This document shows, one piece after another, positions 1-9,639 of a stretch of DNA of 64,000 nucleotides (position 1 is the first letter of the stretch; the number at the start of each line of letters is the position of its first letter). The translations under genes were made by a program, and so were the position numbers. Where the stretch lies: assembly GCF_002994745.2 (NCBI RefSeq), contig NC_037091.1, forward strand, positions 37,089,612-37,153,611. Reading direction: 5' to 3'. Below the pieces are notes generated by a model. The model worked only from the letters and a program-made list of their open reading frames with translations, ran no database searches and was not told the origin of the DNA. This stretch comes from Rosa chinensis (taxonomy: Eukaryota; Streptophyta; Magnoliopsida; Rosales; Rosaceae).

Positions 1-1380
1 TACTTTTAGCTCGCGATGGGATAGAAAGGATTGAGGCAATTAGGTTAATACCACCATGGCCAAAGAAACATATGCCCAAAAATATTTACCACTAGATTGC
101 CACTTTAAGCCTATTTATTTATTTAGCCTTTTATTCATTTGCACCACAAATCCCTACCTAGCCTATACACTTTTATCCTACCCTTCCATGGTAGTTGGTG
201 AAGCGATTCGAGAGAATGACTTTTTGTCTGAGTGCTTCAAAAGAAAGAAAAATCAAAAGTGTGAGGTTACAAAAAAATAAGTGTGGGGGTGAGTGTTTGT
301 TTGGAAAAGAAAGTTCAAAAAAAAAAAAAAAAGAAAAAAAAAAAAGAGTTGTTCAAAAGAAAAAAAGAGAAAAATAGAAAAGAAAAAGGTGAACGAAAAA
401 AAAAAAAGGTGTTGAAAAAAGAAAAAAGAAAAAAAGTTAGTATTATTTTTATTTTTAGTATAGTGTAGTGTGGGTTGTACATCGGGATTAGAGTGAGTGA
501 CTTAGCATTCGAAAGCAAAAGTCATATATCTCTACAAGAGAGAGTTGCTTCACCGATTTCCATGGACTTTGTCTTTCCCTATCCTTCATTTCTATTAGCC
601 ACTTGTCTTTAGCCCCATTACAACCAAATAAAAGACCTCTTGATCTTGAATGTTGTGGGCTACCTAGTGGAGATGAGATCGAAAAGCAAGCATATGGCGG
701 CGCGTGTTGTGGAATTGCTTTTGAGTGAAACATTTATAGCCCCTAAACACTTGAGCGGTAATATTTAGTGAACCTTTGTGAGTTTAGTGGGTTATGTCGG
801 GTCTTCTATATGTCTATTTGATTATGGTGGATTGATTTGATACATGGGTCAACACATGCATATACTTGAGCATTTCTCGCATGTGCATCTTAACTGCCTT
901 ACAAATTCAAAAATCTTATGTTGTGTTTACGTCGACTTCATGGTCATATACATAATTAGTTCTCCAAGGGTTATGATTGGAAAGGCTAATACTACACTAT
1001 CTTTATGTTTGTGAGTTTGTAGATTTTCAGATTTTGTCTCATTTAGTTTGCTTGGGGACAAAGAAAGTTCAAGTGTGGGGGTGTGATTACACGCATTTTT
1101 ATGCGCGTAATTACGTTCTAAACACTAGAATTAAGCTAATCTCCCAAGTAATTATTATGTAATTAATCCATTTTTATTTATTTTGTAGGAAATAAGCAGA
1201 GTTGTAGAAACCGAGATAAATTAGCTTGAAATTGGACTAATTGGGAGTTTTTGACAAAATAGATGAAGCCGGTCAACTGCGGTCAATGTTACAAAAAGAG
1301 TATCACCTCTGATATTCTTGCTTATTCTTATGAAAAGGTGATCAACAATAGCTTTGACGCCATGGTAAAGCAGACCCAGT
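1..1380 (+). mobile_element. Probable Ty3/gypsy 3' region and start of its LTR (remnant)
   Basis: No long coding frame is present. A-rich low-complexity sequence (about 310-440) and spacer lead to a G-rich, polypurine-like tract at about 1070-1081. Directly after it comes TGTGATTACACG (from 1082), with an internal inverted motif at 1084-1115. A purine tract followed by TG is how the 3' LTR of plant gypsy elements begins. The other LTR and a TSD are not visible, so the element limits are uncertain and the end at 1380 is arbitrary. The open frames over the A-rich tract are lysine-rich low-complexity translations, not genes. Confidence 0.35.
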
Positions 1381-2085
1381 TTCAGATCTACTATTTTCAT
1401 GAACTAAATATGAGAATAAAGGGTGTTGAGAGTGGCTGAAGTGATCTCCAATTCTCGATGACGATCTCGGTCCTTGGCAGTCTCCTTAGAGCAATCTTGA
1501 ATTCTCAATGAGGCAAAGAAGGAAGAGAGGGCAGAGAGGCGGAGTAGAAAGAGAGGCCAGAATGAAAAAATGTAATGGAAACATTAGGGTTTGTAACTTA
1601 AAAGTCAAAGCGTTTTTTGATGAGAGAGTCTCTAACTCTGTTAGGTCATTTAGGTCTCAAACCAACCAAACAAAACGATGTTGTTTTACATATGTGAACA
1701 GTAATTCAATTTTCGGTTCGGTTCAGTTCGGTTTCGTCCCATTTGTAACTTAAAAGTCAAAGCGAGTTTTGACGAGAGAGTCTCTAAATCTATTAGGTCA
1801 TTTAGGTCTTGAACCAACCAAACAAAACGACGCCGTTTTACATATGTGAACAGTAATTCGATTTTCGGTTCGGTTCGGTCTCTACCGAGCAGAAACCGAA
1901 CCGAACATTGTGCGGTTCGGTGCTGTTTTTTCTTTTTGGTTTGGTTTTTTCTCGGTGCAGTTTTGTTCTGATTTGGTTCGGATTTCAATGCGGCCTTTTT
2001 GGGTTTTTGGTTGCACGAGCCCCCCCCCCCCCCTAATTGTGTATTCTTAATTGTTATGTGACAAAAAAAAAAAGTAATTATATAT
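1381..2085. repeat. Noncoding repeat DNA with a tandem duplication of about 152 bp
   Basis: A unit beginning TTTGTAACTTAAAAGTCAAAG occurs at 1590-1741 and again at 1742-1887, a period of about 152 bp with scattered mismatches. Each copy ends in a run of GGTTC/CGGTT motifs that continues to about 1985. A run of 14 C lies at 2020-2033. No gene is seen. Confidence 0.6.
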
Positions 2086-2830
2086 ACACATTGTGACGCA
2101 GTTGGAAGTAACGGGGTTTATAAGCAATAAACCCTAAAAAGATAAATCTGGAGTTAACCAGAGAATTTGATAAAAAAAACTCTCATTTTTATTAATTTGA
2201 TATGATAAAACTGATTCTAGTACAAAGCATAATGGTGCTTATATAGGCATCCAAAACCCTAAATCATAATCTATCAAGAAATCCTAAAGAATCCAAATTA
2301 AAAAGGAAACTAAAAACCTAAAATAAAAGAATTCTAAAATAAATGTAAAACTAGCCTAAAAATATTAAATCCCGAATCGATAATTGAAACGACATATTTT
2401 GGCCTAAATCCGTTAGGGCTCACGAACGTGAGTCTTGAAGATCTCATCATTCCCATTCTGGAAAGGTATCATGCGTCTCAAACAGACATTCTGGCCAAAT
2501 TTTACTTCAATCTGATTCACAATCCAGAACCTGACTTTTCGCACGAGAAACTCGAAAAGTCCAAAACCAAATTTTCTTTGATATTACCGCGGCTAGTAAC
2601 CTCATTATGCGTGAATTACCTATTTTCCAATCACTCTTCTTGATTCCATGCCGCTTCTTTATTTTCCTAGTTTTCAAGCTAAACCTGGCCCATTCTCGTC
2701 CCACATCACATTGGAATGTATTTTATACATACCCCTTCTTTTTAAAATTTTTAAATACGTTTTACCCTCGCTACAACTATAAACTCAAAAGAAAACAAAA
2801 GGTAAAAGCTATGGACTGCCATAGATGAGG
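2086..2830 (-). mobile_element. Possible LTR remnant on the minus strand
   Basis: Read on the minus strand the segment has a TATATAAGC box (near 2240) followed about 70 bp later by an AATAAAAAT signal, then a stretch ending GTTACTTCCAACTGCGTCACA near 2086. That is promoter, R region and poly(A) signal order as in a plant LTR. No TSD or partner LTR was found. The 71-residue plus-strand frame at 2428-2643 has no recognisable domain. Confidence 0.3.
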
Positions 2831-3158
2831 ACGGCAAAGATCATCATCAATTACAGAACTTCCTCTAACCATGCACCATGAATCACAATGTTGGAGAAAA
2901 AAATTTCAGACATCACAATGCATGAACAAGGTCGCAAACAATGTATGGGTTTGAGTGAGGCTTCATCTAGCTAGGTAGGAAGGCAAAGCTCCCGCTTTGA
3001 TTTGAAGCGGAGAGGAAGCATATTCCTTTTCATACTGTTCTTCGAAATTTATCCTTTCTTGATGAAAGGATTAAAGTATTGAATTTATGCACGATTGGTA
3101 ATATCATTTTCTTCCCATTTTAGCCAAACTAGCTAACTGAACTATAATCATATCACAC

Positions 3159-3197
<39 letters not shown>

Positions 3198-3293
3198 TGA
3201 TTGAAATTTGAATTGTCGTATTTGGTTCTTGTTAAAAACTAAAGATAAATGATTTCATGTTTTTTCCCCCATGAGTAGGGGAAGATCGAAGAT
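2831..3293. other. Intergenic sequence with an (AT)n microsatellite
   Basis: AT-rich noncoding DNA. An (AT)n run occupies about 3166-3194. No gene or element end was recognised. Confidence 0.5.
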
Positions 3294-3860
3294 GAACATT
3301 CACGGAAAAAATGGACAAGAAATTTTATGGGGTGTCTATTTAGAAAATAAGCATGTGTAAATGAAATTGACTTAAATAGATTATTTTATTTTTTCTCTAA
3401 TAACATAAAAAAAAAAGAAGAAGGATTTATTCAGCGCATAGATATGATTTATTTTCTTCTTTGAAATGTTGCTATATAGTTTTTGTATTGAAGTCTTGAT
3501 AATTTGGAGTCGTGGAGATAACAAAAGCAGGATCTCATTAGGTGTGAAAACTATATTATGATTCACATCAAAGAAGACTCATAAAATCCCTTCTCAAAAA
3601 AAAAAAAAAGACTCATAAAATCAATGGAGTTGACAAAATATTAACTCTAAAATTAACTGGGATTGATTACCGATTTGTTAGTCACAATATTAACTCTAAC
3701 ATTCCTGCTTAATGCAATGTTGCCTAATCCTTCTTGGAAGAATTGATTTCTGATTTGTTAGGCACAATATTAACTAAAACATTAACTAGAGCAAGATTAG
3801 TTAGGCAGAGTATCACCTCTGATATTCTTGCTTAATGCAATGTTGCCTAACCTTTCTTGG
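3294..3860 (+). repeat. Local duplicated segment, copy A
   Basis: This segment aligns with 13690-14437 over about 500 bp, with substitutions and small indels, including an A-rich insertion at about 3586-3610 here. Shared landmarks are the AAAAAATGGACAAGAAATTT start, an ATTATGATTCACATCAAAG motif and repeated ATTAACTCTAACATT phrases. Inside copy A, the phrase TGCAATGTTGCCTAA also occurs twice (about 3713 and 3837). Copy A keeps the uninterrupted CTTAATGCAATG site that in copy B is split by a MITE. Confidence 0.75.
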
Positions 3861-3895
3861 AAGTTCATTTGTAATTCATTTTTCTCCCATTAGAA

Positions 3896-3929
<34 letters not shown>

Positions 3930-3933
3930 GTAA
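3896..3933 (+). repeat. (AAT)n microsatellite
   Basis: An AAT trinucleotide run abuts the left end of the Mutator-like element. It makes the 9-bp TSD of that element partly ambiguous. Confidence 0.9.
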
Positions 3934-5449
3934 GGGAAAATTTTGCAAACAGTAAACCAAGTAAAGGCCACTAATAATTTTTATACATAAAGTTCCAAAT
4001 CGAGCATTTTGGTACATGAAACTTGAAACCCGACCCACTATCTAGACGCAACGCCAATGACGCCGTTAGTTTCAGTGCCACCTAGCCTAATTTAAGGGGT
4101 AATTTGGTCTCTTCGAGTTTTTACTTTGATCACCCGGCTTTTTCTCTCTTCCTCTGGGCACTCACCCTTCTCTCTCTCTCTCACTCACTATGGGCACCCA
4201 TCTGTCTTCCGTCTTCCCCCTCCCAATCTTGATCACCTCTGCAAGTCTGCAATTCCAACCATTACCATCAATCAACACCCTTCAATTCTCAAGCTTCTCC
4301 GCCGACACCAAACTTTTTAATCTTTAATCTCTCATCCTCACCTCCCACATCTTCTCTCTATTGGGTTCATCTGTTCAAGATCTCCAACTCCAATCTAGGG
4401 TTTTCGTTGCTGTGACATTTGAATTGATGGCTATGGTGAGTGAGGTAGATATGGAGTACGAGAGTGAAGCAGAGGAGGCTTAACTCTGTTAAAAAATAAA
4501 ATAAATATACTAGTAACAAAACCCTGCGAATCTTCTTTCCCTCTTGTTCATTGTGTTCTGTATCAAAGGCAAAGCTTTGGCTTCAGGCATGGCTAGCTAT
4601 CCTAGAAATTCAAAGTAAGTTCCATCGCCTTACTTCTGTGATCTAAGCATTGAACCCAGTCCCTCACATTCAATTGCAGAAACCCAATTTGATCAAGAAA
4701 TTCGAAATTTGATTTGATATTGCTGTTAGAGAATTCAAGGTTTCAATTACGACCACTGGCGATGCGGAGGCGGGCGGCGGCGAGCGACGATGATGAAGGT
4801 GAAAGTGAGGGGAGGAAGAATCGTGGGCAGATCCAACGGCTCCCATTCACTCTGATGAATCGGACGATAGAAGAAGAAATTGATGAGGATATTCGTCACT
4901 TCAGAGCTTCAGAGCTTCTGGAATTGCCCAAGAAGGACAAGCACCACCTCTTCCACACCGTGTACCGCGTTGGGGATCTCGACCGCACCATCAAGTTTTA
5001 CACTGAGGCTCTTGGGTTGAAGCTGTTGCGGCAGAGGGACATTCCGGAAGAGAAGTACTCGAATGCTTTCCTCGGATTCAGGCTGGAAGAAACGAACTTT
5101 GTAATGGAGCTCACTTTCAATTATGGAGTAATTCCTATGATATTGGGATTGGGTTTGGTCACAAAAGAGCTTGGAGGAAAGATAACAAGAGAGTACGTAA
5201 AGGACTGGGAAAATTTCTGGTCGCAGACATGGAGGAAGAGAGGGAGAGTATCAAAGTCAGAAAGAGGTACAAGTACTAAATTACCCTCTGACAAATGAGT
5301 AATGACATAAGACTAAACGGTGTCAGTGACGGCATGTCTACAAAGTGGGTCGGGCTCGAGAGTCCGTGTACCAAAATGATTGGTTTGAAACATTATGTAT
5401 GGAAATTATTAGTGGCCTTTACTTAGTGTACTGTTTGCAAAATTTTCCC
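3934..5449 (+). mobile_element. Nonautonomous Mutator-like element (Pack-MULE)
   Basis: The element is 1516 bp and has long terminal inverted repeats of about 170 bp. The left TIR (3934 to about 4105) starts GGGAAAATTTTGCAAACAGT. The right TIR (about 5275-5449) is its inverse, with mismatches increasing inwards. Flanking 9-mers are TAATAGTAA (3925-3933) and TAATAATAA (5450-5458), one mismatch apart, which fits the 9-bp TSD of Mutator-like elements. No transposase is present. The interior carries gene-derived sequence: a glyoxalase I fragment, a GT-AG intron-like stretch (about 4615-4680) and GC-richer coding-like DNA, so this is a gene-capturing MULE. Confidence 0.85.
4714..5298 (+). pseudogene. 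Chimeric ORF with captured glyoxalase I fragment
   Basis: The open frame of 194 codons lies wholly inside the MULE. Residues 66-141 match the N-terminal part of plant lactoylglutathione lyase (glyoxalase I), which isomerises the methylglyoxal-glutathione hemithioacetal. Diagnostic stretches are PKKDKHHLFHTVYRVGDLDR, IPEEKYSNAFLGF and VMELTFNYGV, covering the first metal/glutathione half-domain. After NYGV one base is missing relative to the family: a different frame just downstream reads YDIG...GFGH, so the ORF leaves the true glyoxalase frame there. The first 65 residues (MRRR, acidic, DDDEGESE) and the last 50 are unrelated and come from other captured or TIR-proximal DNA. The catalytic C-terminal domain is absent, so no enzyme activity is expected. 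Confidence 0.8.
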
Positions 5450-5458
5450 TAATAATAA

Positions 5459-5937
5459 AGTAAGCAAAGTATTGAATTAAAACAGAAATCCACTAGAAAA
5501 TGTGCATTATTCAATTACACCTTATATGAAATTCTATAGCATGGTAAAAGAGAGGAGTATGTAAACATAACGCAATACATGGACAAGTTAATAAACAAAC
5601 AAAACTATCTTTCTTAGTACTATGATATCAGTTCTAAACTTTGGGATTAATTTTCTCTCACAATTGACACATTACATCCACTTCATCTGCAAGTTTAATT
5701 GGGGTAAAGTAGTCACTATAACTAATATTTGGAGGAGGTCGCCTTCGGCTAAAGGGCATTAAAGTTATTCGGTTGCCGACATTCTAGCTTCTTTGGAATT
5801 AGGAGTTATACGTTGAAGATGTTGAGTTGTTGCCTTCAGATTCTACGGCTCTATTCACTTGTGACTTCTTTGAAGAACCCATCTTAGTTAGCAGTTAAGC
5901 TAAAACAAAGAAGAAATAGCTATTAAATAGCTAAAAC
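5459..5937. other. Spacer between MULE and copia element
   Basis: AT-rich DNA. A minus-strand frame at about 5882-5800 reads MGSSKKSQVNRAVES and so on to a stop after 27 residues. Its origin is not recognised and it may be a broken exon. Nothing else is seen. Confidence 0.4.
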
Positions 5938-6142
5938 TGTTAAAAGGAAAAGCACATTATATGCCTTCGTCAAAGAAACAGACGAAGAGGGAATCAAGGA
6001 ATTGCAATCACATCACAATCAGTAATTACTATTATTATTGTAATTGATGTTAATCGATATTTCCATTGTAATTTCATTCCTATACAAAGGGGCTATGAAA
6101 TGAAATGAGTAGACCAATTCCAATCTCAATTTTACTTTTACG
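5938..6142 (+). repeat. 5' LTR of copia 1
   Basis: Begins TGTTAAAAGG and ends ACTTTTACG, where the 3' LTR has ACA; the terminal CA appears mutated to CG. A CCTATACAAAGG promoter-like box lies at about 6090, matching CCTATATAAAGG in the 3' LTR. Sequence CATTGTCAGCACGCTC follows directly as the presumed primer-binding site and resembles the TTATCAGCACGA site of copia 2. Confidence 0.92.
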
Positions 6143-8043
6143 CATTGTCAGCACGCTCAGAGCTAATAGGCAAGAAGAAAAAACTATAGTTTTCTAGTTT
6201 CTTTCCGTCGGAAAAAAAAAAACCAAAACCCTAAGAAGAAAAAGTTTTTTTCTTTCTGCCCACAAAGAAAAAAAAAATCCTTCCTCGCCTGTTGCAGCAG
6301 CCTGCATCCCAGCCTTGCCGCCTGCAATACACGGGCCTGCAACACATCATCGGCCTTCAGCCTCCAGTAGCCTCACTGCCTAACCCCATCACCGAGCCCA
6401 GCGGCATCCCATCTCAGCACAGCCGTGCCTAGTCCCAACCCCCTCCCCCCCCCCCCGGCACGGCCCCAACCCTGCCTGCGGCAGCCCGCGCACCCGCTCA
6501 ACCTTGCAGATCCCAGTAGCCCTGCATCAACCCTTAGGGCCGGTCCTGAAGTCGTGGAGGCCCAGAGCAAAAATCTAAATGAGGCCTTACTAATTCCAAC
6601 ATAAAAAAATATGTTATAAGAACTTGGTCAAATTATAATAGATAGGAAAATTAGCCGAAAAAGAAATGAAAAGACATGAGAATGTAAAAGGGAAAAGCAA
6701 AAAAATGAAAAAAAAACATAAATAAAAGAGAGATTACTATAGATCGAACACAGGTCATGAGTGGAAAATGGACAGTGACTTGGCCAACTGGACTACTTCG
6801 CGTTTCATTAAATTGTTTGACATTTTTTTTTAATATATGTTATGTACACATATTCTGAGATCTGAGGTCTCCCGATATTGGAGGCCTAGTGCGGCCGCAC
6901 CACTTGCACTACCTCAGGGGCGCCCCTGTCAACCCTCCTCCCTGCCAGCCCAGCCTGGTACGCCTGCGCAGCCTCCAGCCCAACGTCTGCAACAGCGCTG
7001 CTTCCTTGTGCACACCCCGCCTCCACCGGCTGCAGATCCCACCCGCGCCTGCCCTTCACCGGTAGCCTGCCCACCTCGCTACACCTCGAATCTTACCAAC
7101 CACCATCTGTATTTCAGAAAGAAGAAAAGCAAAAGGAGGAAGACAGGGGGGAAAAAAAAACAAGAGAAAAAACGTGACCTGGGCCAAAAGAAAAAAGCAG
7201 GCCTCTGCTATCCAAAAAAAAAAAAGGCCCTGCGGCCCAGACAAGAAAAAAGCAGGCCTCTGCGGCCCAGAACACAAAAAAAAAAAAAAAAAGGCTACAG
7301 CCCTGAGAGAAAAGCAAAGAAAAAAAAAACAACAAGGCTTTGTGGCCCTGCAAGAGGAAGCAGCCCAGTTTTTCTCAAACTCAAAAATATCCCTACGCAT
7401 GCCTGCATCAACACACGCATGCGCTAGGATTGTTTTATTTTCTCCAAACCAAGTATGTTCTCTTTTATTTCTTTAATTTCATACTATGGTATATTTAATT
7501 GTTTATAATTAGAACTTTTGAGCATGTTTAATTAGATAATATTGATTTTTTTTTTTAAGCATGCCTTGTTATTTATGTTTTATATAATTATCTTTAAGCA
7601 TGATTATATATTTTATTGTTTATTGTTTATTATGAAATTTTGAGCATGTTTTTATTTTATTTACACTTATTTAAATTATGCCTACGCATGCTTTGTATTA
7701 TGCTATTGTTTACATTTTATTTTAGACATGATATATTATTGCTATTATTATGTGTAGTATATAATTTGTTATATATTTGTGAAATTTGAGCATGCCATGC
7801 AATTTATTTTTATCTATGCTATGTTTAAATGTGCTATGGTTATTTTTAGAATGCAACATATACAATCCGCTTTGCCATGATAATGAAAATTCATGCACAT
7901 TATACACACACACACTTACTGTGATAAAGTATTTTCACATAGCATTGAAAAAAATGTGACCATTACGAATCTTGGTCTTGAAATCTAATTCATATGTTTG
8001 GAAAATAATTTACGTGGATGTCTTTATGACTGCGTAATTTATT
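6143..8043 (+). other. Leader of copia 1 with GC-rich, A-rich and AT-rich blocks
   Basis: This 1.9-kb untranslated leader holds a GC-rich block with Pro/Ala-like periodicity (6285-6530 and 6937-7080), split by an hAT MITE. A degenerate repeat at 7170-7340 alternates oligo-A with GCCTCTGCGGCCCAG-like units of about 45-60 bp. An AT-rich stretch (7480-7870) repeats GAGCATG/AAGCATG motifs. Frames through these blocks are low-complexity and are not called as genes. Confidence 0.6.
6535..6928. mobile_element. Nonautonomous hAT element (MITE) in copia 1 leader
   Basis: The 394-bp insertion is flanked by a perfect 8-bp TSD, TCAACCCT (6527-6534 and 6929-6936), the size typical of hAT elements. Ends are imperfect inverted repeats: TAGGGCCGGTCCTGAAGT on the left and CAGGGGCGCCCCTGAGGT for the right end read inward. 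It has no transposase. It splits the GC-rich leader block, which reads continuously if the insertion is removed. Confidence 0.9.
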
Positions 8044-8349
8044 TCTTCCCTCTTGTTTATGTAGATGGCTGATCCAACTCGACCTGAATTTGACATTTTG
8101 GACTCAGAAGGACTTGAGTACCACCGTTGGGTTTCCGATGTAGAAACTGCGTTTGTGGCAAAAGACTACACTGCCACCATCAAAACTCTCACTGACTCTT
8201 CCCTCTTGTTTATGTAGATGGCTGATCCAACTCGACCTGAATTTGACATTTTGGACTCAGAAGGACTTGAGTACCACCGTTGGGTTTCCGATGTAGAAAC
8301 TGTGTTTGTGGCAAAAGACTACACTGCCACCATCAAAACTCTCACTGAC
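8044..8349 (+). repeat. Perfectly adjoining 153-bp tandem duplication of the gag start
   Basis: Unit 1 (8044-8196) and unit 2 (8197-8349) differ at one base (GCG/GTG in the ...GAAACTG.GTTTG stretch). Each includes the last 21 leader bases, the gag ATG and the first 44 codons. The period is a multiple of three. Confidence 0.95.
8065..8217 (+). CDS. Upstream ORF created by duplication of gag start
   Basis: The first duplicated ATG opens a 50-codon frame, identical in its first part to the Gag N-terminus (MADPTRPEFDILDSEG). It runs to LFM and stops at the TAG immediately preceding the real gag ATG (8218). The stop and the next start are directly adjacent, so reinitiation or leaky scanning would be needed for Gag translation from this copy. 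Whether the peptide is made is unknown. Confidence 0.6.
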   Translation: MADPTRPEFDILDSEGLEYHRWVSDVETAFVAKDYTATIKTLTDSSLLFM

Positions 8350-9297
8350 CCCAAAGACGATGGACCGTCTGACAAGGGGAAAGCAAATGCCTTAATGTTC
8401 CTGAGGCGACATATTGATCCTAGCCTACGCTGGGAGTACCTTCAGTTGAAGACACCCAAAGAACTGTGGGATGCCCTTATTAAGGGACGTTTTGGGAACA
8501 TTCATGACACCTTGCTCCCAGAACTGACCGTTCAATGGAATGAAATCCGCTTGCTTGACTACAAAAGGGTCAATGACTTCAACAAGGATATGTTGCGCCT
8601 AAAGGCACGTCTAAATTTATGTGGAAAGGAACTCATAGAAGGTGATATGATCCAGAAGACTCTTTCCATTTTTCCTACTTCAGCAATTATACTAGCGAAC
8701 CAGTATAGGTTGGAGTATGACAACAAAAGAATCACAACCTTCAATAAGCTGATCACCCTACTGCAAGTGGCTGAGAGGCATAATGAGGTTCTCTTGAACA
8801 ACAATGCCAGGCCCACTGGGACAAAGAAAAATCCCGAGACTAATTATGGAAAAATGAAAGGGGGAAAGAACTCCAATGCAAAGGGGTTTAGACGTGCTGA
8901 TCCCTACCCACGTGGCAACAACGCACCATGTGGCAAGGGACATGGGGGTAGTGGTATGGGCCGTGGAGGCCTTCCCAATGTATGGAGCAGAGATGGTGGT
9001 GCTGGCCCTAGTGGTCATGGAAACAAGGTGCAAAGGGAACCTAAGAACCATTCAGCCAAACAGGATAGAGTTGACAATGAACCATGCTATAGGTGTGGAG
9101 TCATTGGGCATTGGTACAAGAACTGCCAAGCCAGCAACATAGTTGCAGCCACTTACAAGAGGTATAGGGAGTCTAAAGAACAAGAGGCTCACTATATGGA
9201 AGAAGAAGGTCATGACCCAGATGTCAACCTCACTACTGCAGACTCCAATGGCAACAAGGAACTTGCTCCGTCAAGGGATGCTTCAGACTTTGATTGA
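8218..9297 (+). CDS. gag: Copia 1 Gag (intact, 359 aa)
   Basis: Gag forms the virus-like particle that packages the element RNA. The frame is uninterrupted. Residues about 10-200 carry the helical capsid-like region of plant copia Gag (YHRWVSDVETVFVAKDY, LRRHIDPSLRWEYLQL, KELWDALIKGRFGN). A basic glycine-rich stretch follows at about 205-280. A canonical CCHC zinc knuckle, CYRCGVIGHWYKNC, lies at about 288-301 and binds nucleic acid. The tail is acidic (EEEGHDPDVNLTTADSNG). The start at 8218 is chosen because the upstream duplicated ATG terminates in frame. The contrast between this intact gag and the broken pol downstream is notable. Confidence 0.92.
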   Translation: MADPTRPEFDILDSEGLEYHRWVSDVETVFVAKDYTATIKTLTDPKDDGPSDKGKANALMFLRRHIDPSLRWEYLQLKTPKELWDALIKGRFGNIHDTLLPELTVQWNEIRLLDYKRVNDFNKDMLRLKARLNLCGKELIEGDMIQKTLSIFPTSAIILANQYRLEYDNKRITTFNKLITLLQVAERHNEVLLNNNARPTGTKKNPETNYGKMKGGKNSNAKGFRRADPYPRGNNAPCGKGHGGSGMGRGGLPNVWSRDGGAGPSGHGNKVQREPKNHSAKQDRVDNEPCYRCGVIGHWYKNCQASNIVAATYKRYRESKEQEAHYMEEEGHDPDVNLTTADSNGNKELAPSRDASDFD

Positions 9298-9639
9298 TCT
9301 GCTTTATTTATTTTCCAAAGACAGATGTGAAGGCATAATGCCTCATTTTTTTAATTAGACTTACTTGGTCTTAAAGTTTATTTCAATAATGGTTTGATGA
9401 ATTAGATTTCTGAACAAGACCTTGATTTGATTATCGTTGGCTTATTAATAAATTTTGAATTTTATTCTGAAGCACTAAATTTATTCAAATTTATTTACTA
9501 TACACATGTTTAGATGGTTCGAAATAGCATTATAAAGATGTAAAGCAATACATCCAGAAAAAGAAAAAATTATTTGAATGAAAAAATTATCATTCTACAT
9601 AAAATAGAAATACTCTAAAGAATATGAGATATATTTAAT
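9298..9639 (+). other. AT-rich gag-pol gap lacking a protease
   Basis: The stretch holds no recognisable aspartic protease (no DSG/DTG motif in any frame). It ends where sequence coding DALYAPRANRTLLSFKDIR begins, the junction that in copia Pol follows the protease. A comparable protease-less gap is present in copia 2 at 53105-53540. Confidence 0.6.

Noticed and set aside
195..518. Lysine- or phenylalanine-rich open frames on both strands
   Set aside because: They translate A-rich low-complexity DNA; both strands are open for the same trivial reason.
2428..2643. 71-codon frame as a gene
   Set aside because: It lies in a probable minus-strand LTR remnant, has no recognisable motif and no neighbouring exon.
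6837..7476. Frames of 100-196 codons in the copia 1 leader
   Set aside because: They span the GC-rich and oligo-A repeats and a MITE end; no domain and no similarity to retroelement proteins.
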